From: GCA-020348445 sp965372465
GTDB lineage: Archaea > Thermoplasmatota > Thermoplasmata > GCA-020350865
Assembly (NCBI GenBank): GCA_965372465.1
Contig: CBDVCK010000233.1
Coordinates: forward strand, 1-6,159
Direction: 5' to 3'
Length of the DNA stretch: 6,159 nt
Shown here: positions 1-6,159 of the stretch, one piece after another
Layout of the letters: every line of letters begins with the position of its first letter
Numbering within the stretch: position 1 is the stretch's first letter
Made by a program: the position numbers and the translations under genes
Notes under the pieces: model-generated
What the model saw: the letters and a program-made list of their open reading frames with translations, nothing else
Database searches by the model: none
Told to the model about the DNA's origin: nothing

Positions 1-1285
1 TATCAAGGGGATCCAGACTGATATTTATTTCATGAAATCCAAAATAAGTGGAATATAGCAGTGAAGCGGTCTGGGTCTCCCCAGATGCAAGATTGAGAGC
101 ATCGATTCCCACATGCACCCCGTTATCGTAAAAGTAGATATCGATATTTTGGGTGTATTCACCTGTATTGTGTATAGTTGCATTGATATAGAAATCGGTA
201 TCATCCATTACAGGGGAATGTGAAAAGTGCATTTGAGAAATTTTGGTGTTGTTTCCCGGGTATAAAGTTTGATCCAATCTGGAATTGTTGGTTATTGAAA
301 GCTGTGAATTGTTGCCGCCAACACCTATTTTGTAGCTAACAACAGTATGGGGAGTAAAGTAAACTGTGGGGCCGTTTGATAATACTTTTTCAATGCACTC
401 AAGATTATATGAAAATCCTGCAGAATCAGTCATGCCCTTTGAATCAAGATCACCTGTGATGTTGTAAACGTAAACCTCTGCATTCTCCACTGGTGCTTCC
501 ATTGAATCGTTCACATAAACATCAAGGTGCCAACCCACCCTAAGTGATGACCCCACATCATCAAAATACACCTGGCTTTCGGAAAATGAGATATTGAATA
601 CAGTGATAGATGAATTTGTATGGAGTTCGAAATGACCCCCTGTTCCGGTAATATTTGAATTCCTTACAAATATGTTGCGAGCTCCGTTAGTGTAAATAGC
701 CTCACCCCAATTTGATGTAAATTCAGATTCATTGATATACACGTTAGAGGAGAAGGGAAAGTAGATACCATTCTTGTTGCCAATTATCTTGGATTTGGAT
801 ATATTGATATTATGACTGTACGCTACTCGAATTCCATACCAGCTTTTGTACATTACACAATTTGAGATGTTAACATATTGTCTTGAATGAATATAAAGAG
901 CGTAATTAACTTCCAGATCATTGGTTGTGATATTGAAACCACTTACATTCACATAATCTTCAGTTACATAAATTCCGTGTCCATCATCAGTTCCGTTAAT
1001 AAAGGTGGTATCCCTGCTCTCACCTTCAAGGGTGATGGATCTATTTACTATCACATTTTCATAATACGTTCCTGCATAGACGTATACAGTATCTCCGTTC
1101 TGGGAATCGTTGATTGCATCCTGTATGCTCGTATAGGCTCCACCGGACCCAGAGGTATTGACATACAATGTGCTTGCCGAAACCATTTCTACGAGAACTA
1201 CCGGCGTGTCAACTACAAAAAGTACAGCAAGACCGCTGAAACAAAGCAGTATACTCAGCCAAATGGACACGATCTTCTTAATCAT
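1..1285 (-). CDS. Secreted parallel beta-helix surface protein with Ig-like module and CARDB domain (3' end outside window)
   Basis: 428 residues are visible; the frame is open to the left edge, so the C-terminus is missing. The ATG at 1285-1283 is chosen because an in-frame TAG lies at 1300-1298 and a GAGGAG-type ribosome site sits 4 bases upstream. Residues 1-37 look like a Sec signal peptide: two lysines at 3-4, a hydrophobic core at about 5-25, and a possible cut after VSA (35-37). Residues 40-90 carry the start typical of NosD/PbH1 beta-helix proteins (LYVN, GGAYTSIQDAI, GDTVYVYAGTYYENV, SITLEGES). Short N-x-I/V-x-x-[NS] coils continue to about 245. An Ig-like module follows at 250-345 (W252-H-L, NIT at 275-277, TPH at 311-313). 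From about 350, a segment with NATIHNTGEY, FYDNGV, LASGETQT and a final INISLDPLD matches the CARDB adhesion fold. About 20 N-x-S/T sequons suggest heavy surface glycosylation. No catalytic motif was seen. Role inferred: adhesion or carbohydrate binding at the cell surface. Confidence 0.9.
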   Translation of the reverse strand, partial: MIKKIVSIWLSILLCFSGLAVLFVVDTPVVLVEMVSASTLYVNTSGSGGAYTSIQDAINDSQNGDTVYVYAGTYYENVIVNRSITLEGESRDTTFINGTDDGHGIYVTEDYVNVSGFNITTNDLEVNYALYIHSRQYVNISNCVMYKSWYGIRVAYSHNINISKSKIIGNKNGIYFPFSSNVYINESEFTSNWGEAIYTNGARNIFVRNSNITGTGGHFELHTNSSITVFNISFSESQVYFDDVGSSLRVGWHLDVYVNDSMEAPVENAEVYVYNITGDLDSKGMTDSAGFSYNLECIEKVLSNGPTVYFTPHTVVSYKIGVGGNNSQLSITNNSRLDQTLYPGNNTKISQMHFSHSPVMDDTDFYINATIHNTGEYTQNIDIYFYDNGVHVGIDALNLASGETQTASLLYSTYFGFHEINISLDPLD

Positions 1286-1289
1286 AGCT

Positions 1290-1294
1290 CTCCT
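1290..1294 (-). promoter_or_regulatory. Shine-Dalgarno site of the minus-strand surface protein
   Basis: Read on the minus strand, AGGAG (within GAGGAGAG) lies 4 bases before the ATG at 1285. It fits the anti-Shine-Dalgarno end of 16S rRNA and supports this start over the next in-frame ATG at 1186. Confidence 0.7.
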
Positions 1295-1336
1295 CGCCTA
1301 TTTGTCGGAGTTACAAATGAGATATTTGTGTATGGG

Positions 1337-1345
1337 TATAATAAA
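1337..1345 (-). promoter_or_regulatory. Candidate TATA box for the minus-strand surface protein
   Basis: On the minus strand the sequence reads TTTATTATA, close to the archaeal TATA consensus. A start of transcription about 25 bases downstream would fall near 1315, leaving a leader of roughly 30 bases with the ribosome site inside it. No convincing BRE element is seen next to it. The call rests on motif and spacing only. Confidence 0.35.
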
Positions 1346-1368
1346 TTTACTGGATTGAAAAACCCCTC

Positions 1369-1386
1369 GGAATCCCAGGGCATTCC
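1369..1386. repeat. Short inverted repeat between divergent promoters
   Basis: GGAAT (1369-1373) and ATTCC (1382-1386) are perfect inverted arms around an 8-base centre. The element lies between the candidate TATA boxes of the two divergent transcription units, where a dimeric regulator could bind. Five-base arms are short enough to arise by chance, so this is a candidate operator only. Confidence 0.2.
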
Positions 1387-1396
1387 CGCAAAAGGA

Positions 1397-1403
1397 TTAT
1401 AAA
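1397..1403 (+). promoter_or_regulatory. Candidate TATA box for the small two-gene operon
   Basis: TTATAAA is preceded by a purine-rich CAAAAGG that could act as the BRE element. Transcription would start near 1425, giving a leader of about 50 bases before the ATG at 1475. This is a motif-and-distance call. Confidence 0.4.
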
Positions 1404-1463
1404 GATGCAATCTCCTTTATTATTTGGAATAAGGTTCAGACTTTACGTGAGGAAAAACGATTT

Positions 1464-1469
1464 GGTGAT
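1464..1469 (+). promoter_or_regulatory. Shine-Dalgarno site GGTGAT deciding the start at 1475
   Basis: GGTGAT is an exact part of GGAGGTGAT, the complement of the 16S rRNA 3' end, and ends 5 bases before the ATG. It is the main reason to accept the following 75-codon frame as a real gene. Confidence 0.6.
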
Positions 1470-1474
1470 CAAAA

Positions 1475-1702
1475 ATGAGTTTATTTTTTTGGTGGGCAGT
1501 TTCAAGGCTCGATGATAAGGATAAGAATATAGTGTTTCTTATCTTCTTTTATGTTTTATTGCTGCCATTGTCCTTTTACACTCTTTTTCGAGTGGGATTT
1601 AAAGAAGAATACTCCCCGGCCCTAATTGTTATTTTTACAGTTATAATCATTGCGATAATAATTCCCATATACTATGTGATTAAGTGGGCGCAAGAAGGAT
1701 GA
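1475..1702 (+). CDS. Small two-helix membrane protein, function unknown
   Basis: 75 residues, not recognised as any named family. Residues 18-38 and 49-69 form two strongly hydrophobic segments separated by a short charged loop (FKEEY, 42-46). The N-terminus has an aromatic patch (FFWW, 4-7) and then a charged stretch (RLDDKDK, 11-17); the C-terminus ends KWAQEG. Both ends are therefore predicted on the same side of the membrane as a helical hairpin. The ribosome site GGTGAT at 1464-1469 has ideal spacing. The next gene starts 45 bases after the stop on the same strand, so the two are probably co-transcribed. Nothing in the sequence points to a substrate or partner; a small anchor or accessory subunit is as far as inference can go. 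Confidence 0.65.
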   Translation: MSLFFWWAVSRLDDKDKNIVFLIFFYVLLLPLSFYTLFRVGFKEEYSPALIVIFTVIIIAIIIPIYYVIKWAQEG

Positions 1703-1737
1703 AGGTAATTCTTACATCCTCGATGATAATGAAAGAA

Positions 1738-1742
1738 AGGTG
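1738..1742 (+). promoter_or_regulatory. Shine-Dalgarno site AGGTG deciding the start at 1748
   Basis: AGGTG, another part of GGAGGTGAT, ends 5 bases before the ATG: the same spacing as for the gene upstream. It supports the start and the idea that the two small genes are translated in the same way. Confidence 0.6.
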
Positions 1743-1747
1743 TTATT

Positions 1748-1969
1748 ATGTCTATAGAAAAATATCCTGAATGTGGTAATAACATGGAATACGGAAGAAT
1801 TTATTCAAATGGTGGAATAGCTTGGAATGTTGATCCCCAACCAATAAAACGTCAGTCTTTAATTGGTTTGGAAATATTACAAAAATCACCACTACTCTTG
1901 ATAAAAGGATTCAATGGCTTTAGATGTCAAGTTTGTAGAATTGTAGTTTTTGAATATCCGAAAGTTTGA
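1748..1969 (+). CDS. Small zinc-ribbon-like protein of the DUF6487 (PF20097) type, one cysteine lost
   Basis: 73 residues, close to the usual length of this family of small putative zinc-binding proteins of unknown function (family name from memory). The family pattern is CPxCGxxMExGxIxSxGGIxW near the N-terminus and a CxxC followed by an aliphatic stretch and FEY at the end. Here residues 6-13 read YPECGNNM, then EYGRIYSNGGIAW (14-26), and the end has C60-Q-V-C63 then IVVFEY (65-70). Cys9, Cys60 and Cys63 are present, but the first expected cysteine is Tyr6 (TAT at 1763-1765, one base from TGT). Metal binding may be weakened or use another ligand; a sequencing error is also possible. The gene follows the two-helix membrane protein by 45 bases with its own ribosome site, suggesting an operon. 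It is probably cytoplasmic, as no signal or membrane segment is seen. Confidence 0.75.
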   Translation: MSIEKYPECGNNMEYGRIYSNGGIAWNVDPQPIKRQSLIGLEILQKSPLLLIKGFNGFRCQVCRIVVFEYPKV

Positions 1970-2041
1970 TCTACAAACGAATTTAATACTAATTAAGGCT
2001 GCGCTGAAACATCTTCAATGCTGACATTCTCATTTTAACGC

Positions 2042-2158
2042 TTGATCAATCAGCTTCAGGGGATAAATTCTGTGAATGCGCAGAAGGCAAAGGAGATCCA
2101 GGGGATACTGGATGGGCTGGATATACAGGATAAGTATGAGGGGGAGGGGGAGGTTTGA
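2042..2158 (+). pseudogene. Coding-like fragment, probable 3' remnant of a decayed gene
   Basis: After an in-frame stop (TAA 2036-2038) the frame is open to the TGA at 2156-2158 and reads like a genuine protein C-terminus: LINQLQGINSV, NAQKAKEIQGILDGLDIQ and an acidic DKYEGEGEV end. The middle is an amphipathic helix rich in Lys, Glu, Gln and Leu. Codons such as GAG, CTG, CAG and GGG differ from the AT-rich flanks. There is no ATG and no ribosome site at the 5' side, and an upstream frame (AALKHLQC then stop, ending near 2019) could be another broken piece. I do not recognise the parent family; a transposase or DNA-binding protein tail is possible but unsupported. It could also be chance openness in a G-rich stretch. 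Confidence 0.35.
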
Positions 2159-2421
2159 GAGGGTAAGTTCGAATCCTTGCGAGTTGCTCTTGGAATTGAC
2201 AATCGCTAGACCAATTATCCTGAGAAGCCCCCGCCTATTCCTACCCAATCTTATCATAAGTGTATCGGGTCATTTTAAGGTGACGAGAAGTAAATAAGTT
2301 TTGTATAAATGAGATTTGGGGCTTTTTAAGAATTTTAATTGTTAACAGGGGGCTCAACCTGAAAATACGGCGCTAAAAATGTAAAAAGTATTTTAATGGG
2401 TATGATGCATAAGGATTTTCG
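2159..2421 (+). other. Non-coding leader region upstream of the large surface protein gene
   Basis: No convincing gene is seen on either strand. The left half follows directly from the decayed fragment. The right half (about 2290-2421) is AT-rich and should hold the promoter of the gene at 2422. TGTATAAAT at 2302-2310 is the best TATA-like match but would imply a leader of about 85-90 bases. TATTTTAAT at 2388-2396 would give a nearly leaderless transcript, which sits badly with the ribosome site at 2411. Neither can be chosen from sequence alone. Confidence 0.3.
2411..2415 (+). promoter_or_regulatory. Shine-Dalgarno-like AAGGA before the start at 2422
   Basis: AAGGA lies 6 bases before the ATG and directly at an in-frame TAA (2410-2412), so the start cannot be placed further upstream. 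It is a moderate match, weaker than those of the two small genes. Confidence 0.5.
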
Positions 2422-5400
2422 ATGGGTAAGATATTTAATTTAATTTGCATAGAGCTGTTAATAACAATGACCGTCATCCCTATACTAGACCTCACACCTA
2501 CTGTAAAGGGCGGTAACCCACCACCTCCAGATGACAATATTAATGGAACTCAATATATTGAGGGGGATTGGGAAGTGACGGGAAATGAGATATATACTAA
2601 TGAGACAATAATATTAACTGGCAATCTAACTATCAAAAATGGCGGAATATTAACTTTTAACAATGTTACATTAAGGATGAATTCCACTGACGAAGGGGAC
2701 AATGAATTCAGAATTGAAGTCGAGAATGGTGGTGAATTCTATATATATGATTATGATGACGATAACACGACACTCGAAGACGCTTCAGTTATCACAAATA
2801 ACACCAATAAATATTTCCTTTTTGATGTTTATGATGGTGCTAAGCTGGTAATGAAAAACAGCGAGCTGAGCGGTTGTCGATACAAAACTTTCTCATCACA
2901 AAGCTCTGGGATTCATATATATTCGGATGATGTCCTCTTTGATCACAATATAATAAGGAATAACTATCTTGCCCTATTATTATTAGACTCGTCGGCAACA
3001 ATTTCAAATAACACAATTACAAATAATGATAGAGGCATCTATATTTCTGGAGAAAATCCCCTCGTTTTTGGAAATTATATCGTGAATAACCCTGGCACTG
3101 GGATTTTTTGTATAGGATCCGCTACACCTTTAATTGATAGCAACATATTAATCTCGAATGGCTGGGCTGCTGGCATCTCTGTTTTCTCTTCCAGTCCTAT
3201 GATAATAAATACTACGATTATGTCTAGCAGCTTTTGGGGAATCCAAGTCGGAGGATCAGCATCTACATCAACCCCTAGGGTCTTAAACAGCACGATCTCT
3301 GGCTCAGTCTCTGGTGATATTTGGTTGGATGATGGAGCACAGATAACTCTGTTAAATACGCAATTCGACGAAAGTAGTGTCACCTTTGATAGCGGGGCCC
3401 CATTATCAACGACGCTCACTGTGCAATGGTATCTACATATATCTGTGGAATCCGCATATGGTCTGCCAATTTTAGGGGCCTCGGTCAACGTTACTAATAT
3501 CACAGATGATCCCATTGAAGGCTCTCCTTTTACAACAGGAGATGATGGATTCGTCAGATGGGTAGTCGTTACAGAGAGAATACAGAACCCTACTTCGAAC
3601 GTTGTATACACACCCCATAATGTTACAGTTACCGTAAGCGATATTACGGGATATGCAGACCCTGAGCCGGTAATGGATTCAAGCAAGGTTTTAACTGTTA
3701 TATTGAATATAGAAAAGCCGATCGCAGATGCTGGTATAGATACCTCAGTGGATGAAGACGAGCCGTACACCTTTGATAGCAGTGGTTCTGTTGCTTATGT
3801 GGGCATTATCAATTGGAGCTGGGACTATGGTGATGGAACTTTTGGATACGGTAAGACACCTACACATACCTACACATCTTCTGGCTTCTATGTTGTGGTG
3901 CTCAATGTTACTGACGCAGCGGGTATTTGGGACACCGACACGGTAGATATATTTGTTAATAATGTTCCACCAATTGCCGATGCCGGAGACGATAAAATAG
4001 GAGATGAGGGAGTGCAAATAAATTTCGATGGAAGTAATTCCATCGATACCGCATCAGATATCAACTCCCTGTTTTATCGTTGGGATTTTGGTGATGGAAC
4101 AGTTGCCAGCGGGAAAATGATCAACTATAGCTATGAGGACAACGGAACTTATACAGTAACGCTGCAAGTAACTGATGATGATGGTTCAACAAGTATAGAA
4201 TCTATCAACGTCACGGTAAACAATGCCGCACCTAAGATAACACCAATAGCTCCTAAGTTTTTCCAGGAGGATCAGCTCTTTACCCTACAGGTTATTGCAA
4301 CCGATGTTAAGGGAGATACACTCACCTTTTCAATCAACACAACAATGTTCGATATAGACCCTGTAACTGGGATTATATCTTTCACACCCACAAATGCAGA
4401 TGTGGGAACGCATTTAGTAAATGTCACTGTGGTTGACGATGATGGTACTGAGAGCTACATAACGATCCAGATGAATGTCCAGAATACAAACGATACGCCA
4501 ATTATCACCTCCTTCCCTATCACGGTTGCCCTCGAAAATTCATCCTATTACTATAATCTGACAGTCAGGGATGACGACTTAGATGTCATCACCTATGGGT
4601 TGGACTTAAAGCCAGAGGGTATGACCATAGATTCGAACGGTAAAATTACCTGGACACCTACATATCAACAGGCTTCTCAAACTTTTGTGGTGATCGTGAA
4701 TATCTCAGACGGGGACGATTTTGACACCCAAACATTTAGCATAATGGTAATGAATGTAAATGATAATCCTACAATCACCTCAACATCTATATTGACTGCG
4801 ATTGAGGATGCTCAATATGTTTATGACGTTAATGCTATTGATGTGGATATCGGAGATAGGTTGATATATAGCCTAGATACAGCACTTATTGGGATGAGCA
4901 TAGACAGTTCTACAGGGCTCATAACTTGGGTTCCTACCAACGACCAGGTTGGAGTAAACTATGTTGCAGTGAATGTGACAGATTCAATGGGTGCTTTTGT
5001 TACCCAGGAATTTATCATAGCAGTAGCAAATAGCAATGACGCTCCTATTTTAGAGGCAATAGGTCCTTTAGTAGCCACGGAAGGCGTAACTTTTTCTTAC
5101 ATTGTCACAGCTATTGATATCGATGCTGGTGATACATTGATATTTTCCGATGATACCGATTTATTTGACATTAATTCAATTACTGGGAATATAACATTTA
5201 TACCTTCGAACGATGATGTTGGGATGTATATCGTAAAAATCACACTAACTGATTCTTATGGTTTATCTGATGTTAAAAGGGTACTATTTACAGTCAATAA
5301 TGTGAATGACCCGCCAAATCTTAAAGCGATCGGTCCTCAAACCCTGACCGAAGAGGTGCCCTTTACAATGATGATAAAGGCTACAGATATTGACATTGGT

Positions 5401-6159
5401 GAAACTCTTCTCTTTTTAGATAATAGCAGTTTATTTGATATCAACCCGTATACCGGCGAAATATCCTTTACCCCGGAAAACGAGGATGTGGGGATTTATC
5501 TGATGAATATCACGGTTAAGGATAGTAGTGGCAGCTCGGCTTCTCAGGTGGTTACTTTCACAGTCAATAATGTGAATGATCCGCCCAAGATAGAACCAAT
5601 AGATGGATTGACAGTGACAGTAGGCAGGGCTTTTAACTATGCAGTGACCGCAACCGATGTTGATTATGAAGATATCGTGACATTCTCTGACGATACTGAG
5701 CTTTTCGATATAGACCCCAGCACAGGTGAGATTTCATTTACCCCCGAAAAGAAGGACGCGGGGGTCCATTACGTTACCATCACGGTCACCGATAGGGAAG
5801 GCGAAACTGACAAAATAATCCTTACGTTCCATATTCTTGAGACAGAGGGAGAGGAGCCCTTTGATTTTACATGGATTTTAATGATGATAATTGTCGGTTT
5901 GATTGCTTTCATTATTGGTTATCTTATCAGAGAAAAAGGCAGAAAAGAATTACCCGAGGAAAAGGAAGAAGGTTTAGAGCCTGAGGGGACTGATACGGAA
6001 TTCGGAGAAGAAAGGCCCATGGTAGAGGAAAGGACTGAAGAATCGAAAAAAGCACCATCACCTCCAGAGGAGGAAGAAGAGGAATCATTCGAGTTCGAAG
6101 CATTGGATGAGGAAAGTTCCAAGGGTGAAGAGAAAATCGTCGATTTTGGAGGGTCAGAT
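2422..6159 (+). CDS. Giant membrane-anchored surface protein: beta-helix, Ig-like module, two PKD domains, six cadherin-like repeats, TM helix, acidic tail (3' end outside window)
   Basis: 1246 codons without a stop; the frame leaves the right edge. Residues 1-30 are a signal peptide (K3, hydrophobic 4-23). Residues 45-330 form a parallel beta-helix (GNLTIKNGGILTFNNVTL start, then ISNNTITNNDRGIYISG-type coils). An Ig-like module lies at 331-430 (W336, NIT-DD near 361-364, TPH 397-399). Two PKD domains occupy about 432-512 and 515-600, each with the signature WD[YF]GDGT (467-473, 554-560). Six He_PIG/cadherin-like repeats of about 90 residues fill 601-1143, joined by ND-x-P linkers (690, 780, 872, 962, 1052). 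One membrane helix spans 1150-1169 (start TWILMM), followed by the stop-transfer sequence REKGRK and a Glu-rich tail (1170-1246 and beyond). Many N-x-T/S sequons mark the outside. Asp-rich linkers suggest calcium binding, as in cadherin and dystroglycan-type repeats. No enzyme motif is seen. Inferred role: cell-surface adhesion or recognition with a cytoplasmic contact. An S-layer-associated protein is the alternative. Confidence 0.93.
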   Translation, partial: MGKIFNLICIELLITMTVIPILDLTPTVKGGNPPPPDDNINGTQYIEGDWEVTGNEIYTNETIILTGNLTIKNGGILTFNNVTLRMNSTDEGDNEFRIEVENGGEFYIYDYDDDNTTLEDASVITNNTNKYFLFDVYDGAKLVMKNSELSGCRYKTFSSQSSGIHIYSDDVLFDHNIIRNNYLALLLLDSSATISNNTITNNDRGIYISGENPLVFGNYIVNNPGTGIFCIGSATPLIDSNILISNGWAAGISVFSSSPMIINTTIMSSSFWGIQVGGSASTSTPRVLNSTISGSVSGDIWLDDGAQITLLNTQFDESSVTFDSGAPLSTTLTVQWYLHISVESAYGLPILGASVNVTNITDDPIEGSPFTTGDDGFVRWVVVTERIQNPTSNVVYTPHNVTVTVSDITGYADPEPVMDSSKVLTVILNIEKPIADAGIDTSVDEDEPYTFDSSGSVAYVGIINWSWDYGDGTFGYGKTPTHTYTSSGFYVVVLNVTDAAGIWDTDTVDIFVNNVPPIADAGDDKIGDEGVQINFDGSNSIDTASDINSLFYRWDFGDGTVASGKMINYSYEDNGTYTVTLQVTDDDGSTSIESINVTVNNAAPKITPIAPKFFQEDQLFTLQVIATDVKGDTLTFSINTTMFDIDPVTGIISFTPTNADVGTHLVNVTVVDDDGTESYITIQMNVQNTNDTPIITSFPITVALENSSYYYNLTVRDDDLDVITYGLDLKPEGMTIDSNGKITWTPTYQQASQTFVVIVNISDGDDFDTQTFSIMVMNVNDNPTITSTSILTAIEDAQYVYDVNAIDVDIGDRLIYSLDTALIGMSIDSSTGLITWVPTNDQVGVNYVAVNVTDSMGAFVTQEFIIAVANSNDAPILEAIGPLVATEGVTFSYIVTAIDIDAGDTLIFSDDTDLFDINSITGNITFIPSNDDVGMYIVKITLTDSYGLSDVKRVLFTVNNVNDPPNLKAIGPQTLTEEVPFTMMIKATDIDIGETLLFLDNSSLFDINPYTGEISFTPENEDVGIYLMNITVKDSSGSSASQVVTFTVNNVNDPPKIEPIDGLTVTVGRAFNYAVTATDVDYEDIVTFSDDTELFDIDPSTGEISFTPEKKDAGVHYVTITVTDREGETDKIILTFHILETEGEEPFDFTWILMMIIVGLIAFIIGYLIREKGRKELPEEKEEGLEPEGTDTEFGEERPMVEERTEESKKAPSPPEEEEEESFEFEALDEESSKGEEKIVDFGGSD
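4222..5850 (+). repeat. Six tandem cadherin-like/He_PIG repeats of about 270 bases
   Basis: Linker Asn codons (N of ND-x-P) fall at 4489, 4759, 5035, 5305 and 5575: spacings of 270, 276, 270 and 270 bases. Each unit contains, in order, an [AV]xDxD turn, an F or Y strand, a [FM]-x-I-D/N-x-x-[TN]-G-x-I strand, a P-[TSE] turn, and an NVT/NIT-x-x-D strand. At DNA level the copies are mostly diverged, except around the last two linkers, where 20 bases are identical (5290-5309 and 5560-5579). This indicates expansion by tandem duplication, with the last units the most recently copied or converted. Confidence 0.85.

Noticed and set aside
1..1285. Lipoprotein anchoring through the cysteine in the signal peptide (Cys15)
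   Set aside because: The context ILLC lacks the small residue at -1 needed for a lipobox, and the cysteine is inside the hydrophobic core.
887..1402. 171-codon plus-strand reading frame
   Set aside because: It lies almost wholly antisense to the minus-strand surface protein, whose signal peptide and beta-helix coils are clear; it shows no family features and no ribosome site.
2163..2182. GTTCGAATCC, resembling a tRNA T-loop
   Set aside because: The flanking bases do not form a five-pair T-stem, and no D-arm, anticodon arm or acceptor partner is found upstream.
2030..2297. Overlapping frames on both strands (2030-2257 minus, 2076-2297 plus)
   Set aside because: Compositions are unlike real proteins here (Leu/Ile/Pro-rich or Arg-rich), ribosome sites are absent, and the frame at 2042-2158 is more coding-like.
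2402..2443. 13-codon upstream frame overlapping the start at 2422
   Set aside because: It has no ribosome site, and such short frames are expected by chance; regulatory coupling cannot be supported.
3075..4017. Two minus-strand frames (3075-3770 and 3745-4017)
   Set aside because: They are antisense shadows of the beta-helix, Ig-like module and first PKD domain, which have recognisable motifs on the plus strand.
5919..6122. Serine-rich minus-strand frame of 67 codons
   Set aside because: The serine runs are simply the complement of the GAA/GAG-rich acidic tail on the plus strand.

Overview
The window looks archaeal, most plausibly a Thermoplasmatota-like euryarchaeon. That placement is inferred from protein architecture, not from a marker gene. 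The support is: two very large, Asn-glycosylation-sequon-rich surface proteins built from parallel beta-helix, PKD, CARDB and cadherin-like modules; TATA-like elements at sensible distances from starts; and start codons preceded by pieces of the GGAGGTGAT Shine-Dalgarno sequence. The DNA is fairly AT-rich. No rRNA, tRNA, CRISPR array or intact mobile element is visible.

Layout: (1) 1-1285, minus strand: the N-terminal 428 residues of a secreted beta-helix protein (signal peptide, NosD-like beta-helix, Ig-like module, start of a CARDB domain), running off the left edge. (2) 1286-1474: a divergent intergenic region with a candidate promoter for each side and a small inverted repeat between them. 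(3) 1475-1702 and 1748-1969, plus strand: a probable two-gene operon coding for a two-helix membrane protein of unknown function and a small zinc-ribbon-like protein of the DUF6487 type that has lost one of its four cysteines. (4) 1970-2421: no intact gene; it contains a coding-like, stop-bounded fragment (2042-2158) that looks like the 3' end of a decayed gene, then a non-coding AT-rich leader. (5) 2422-6159, plus strand: one continuous 1246-codon reading frame, still open at the right edge. It encodes a signal peptide, a beta-helix, the same Ig-like module, two PKD domains, six cadherin-like/He_PIG repeats, one membrane helix and a strongly acidic cytoplasmic tail.

The two big genes are partial paralogues: the beta-helix and the Ig-like module after it occur in both, with colinear landmarks (W-x-L, NIT-[GD]-D, [AD]GF, TPH). 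What follows differs: CARDB in one, PKD plus cadherin-like repeats plus a membrane anchor and tail in the other. The simplest reading is a cell-surface adhesion or recognition locus. The left product is secreted or anchored beyond the window, and the right product spans the membrane like a cadherin. Whether the two small genes between them take part is unknown.
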